A stretch of DNA of 64,000 bases from Nisaea sp. (GTDB taxonomy: Bacteria; Pseudomonadota; Alphaproteobacteria; Thalassobaculales; Thalassobaculaceae): the NCBI RefSeq assembly GCF_017640745.1, contig NZ_JAEPQA010000002.1, positions 62,001 to 126,000 on the forward strand, given 5' to 3'. The notes beneath the pieces are model-generated. The model ran no database searches, had not been told where the DNA came from, and saw only the letters and a list, made by a program, of their open reading frames with translations. Positions within the stretch are counted from its first letter, which is position 1. Every line of letters begins with the position of its first letter. The position numbers and the translations under genes were made by a program. Positions 62,385-64,000 of this stretch are shown one piece after another.

Positions 62385-64000
<1,616 letters not shown>

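Overview
The window is a GC-rich chromosomal segment, apart from one AT-rich island at about 35.87-36.80 kb. It comes from an alphaproteobacterium, most likely a free-living respiratory member of the Rhodospirillales or a relative. The evidence is gene content: a stand-alone F0 ATP synthase operon with both b and b' subunits (atpI-B-E-F'-F), a three-gene cytochrome bc1 operon, a complete ccmABCDEFGHI cytochrome c maturation operon, and the order mutY - DUF721 - dsbA-like - smc. The genus assignment is inference. I saw no rRNA, tRNA, CRISPR array, insertion sequence or prophage.

Layout. 0-5.4 kb: end of a fused peptide-ABC ATPase, a small orphan protein, a soluble hybrid histidine kinase and ygfZ. 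5.4-16.8 kb: housekeeping genes (EamA transporter, purH, mutY, DUF721, thiol oxidoreductase, smc, F0 operon). 16.8-23.9 kb, minus strand: a peptide/nickel-type ABC transporter operon ending in a CocE-type hydrolase. 24-29 kb: MsbA-like exporter, lipid A acyltransferase, peroxiredoxin and TetR regulator with shared operator-like palindromes, trmL. 29-33.3 kb: cytochrome bc1, mtnP, TPR protein. 33.3-40 kb: HAD hydrolase between two REP-like repeats, amidase, AT-rich island with a membrane-protein gene split at a G7 tract, sulfotransferase, crotonase-fold protein, family III CoA-transferase. 40.2-47.6 kb: ccm operon. 47.7-52.5 kb: polar amino acid ABC transporter, GNAT, EamA transporter. 52.5-61.4 kb: nonulosonic acid (pseudaminic-type) glycosylation locus. 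61.5-62.3 kb: DUF1778/GNAT toxin-antitoxin pair. 62.4-64 kb: clpB, cut by the window edge.

How the genes work together. The ccm operon attaches haem to c-type cytochromes, including the cytochrome c1 encoded by petC; bc1 then builds the proton gradient used by the F0F1 synthase. The glycosylation locus pairs a sugar-condensing synthase (PseI), a UDP-sugar hydrolase (PseG), a SpsF-type cytidylyltransferase and a methylase with three consecutive proteins. Each of these carries N-terminal TPRs and a C-terminal glycosyltransferase-like domain, the layout known from Caulobacter FlmG, which glycosylates flagellins. This locus is the strongest candidate for an under-described system: three parallel TPR-transferases, possibly with different protein targets, fed by one nonulosonate pathway whose early enzymes (PseB, PseC, PseH) must lie elsewhere.
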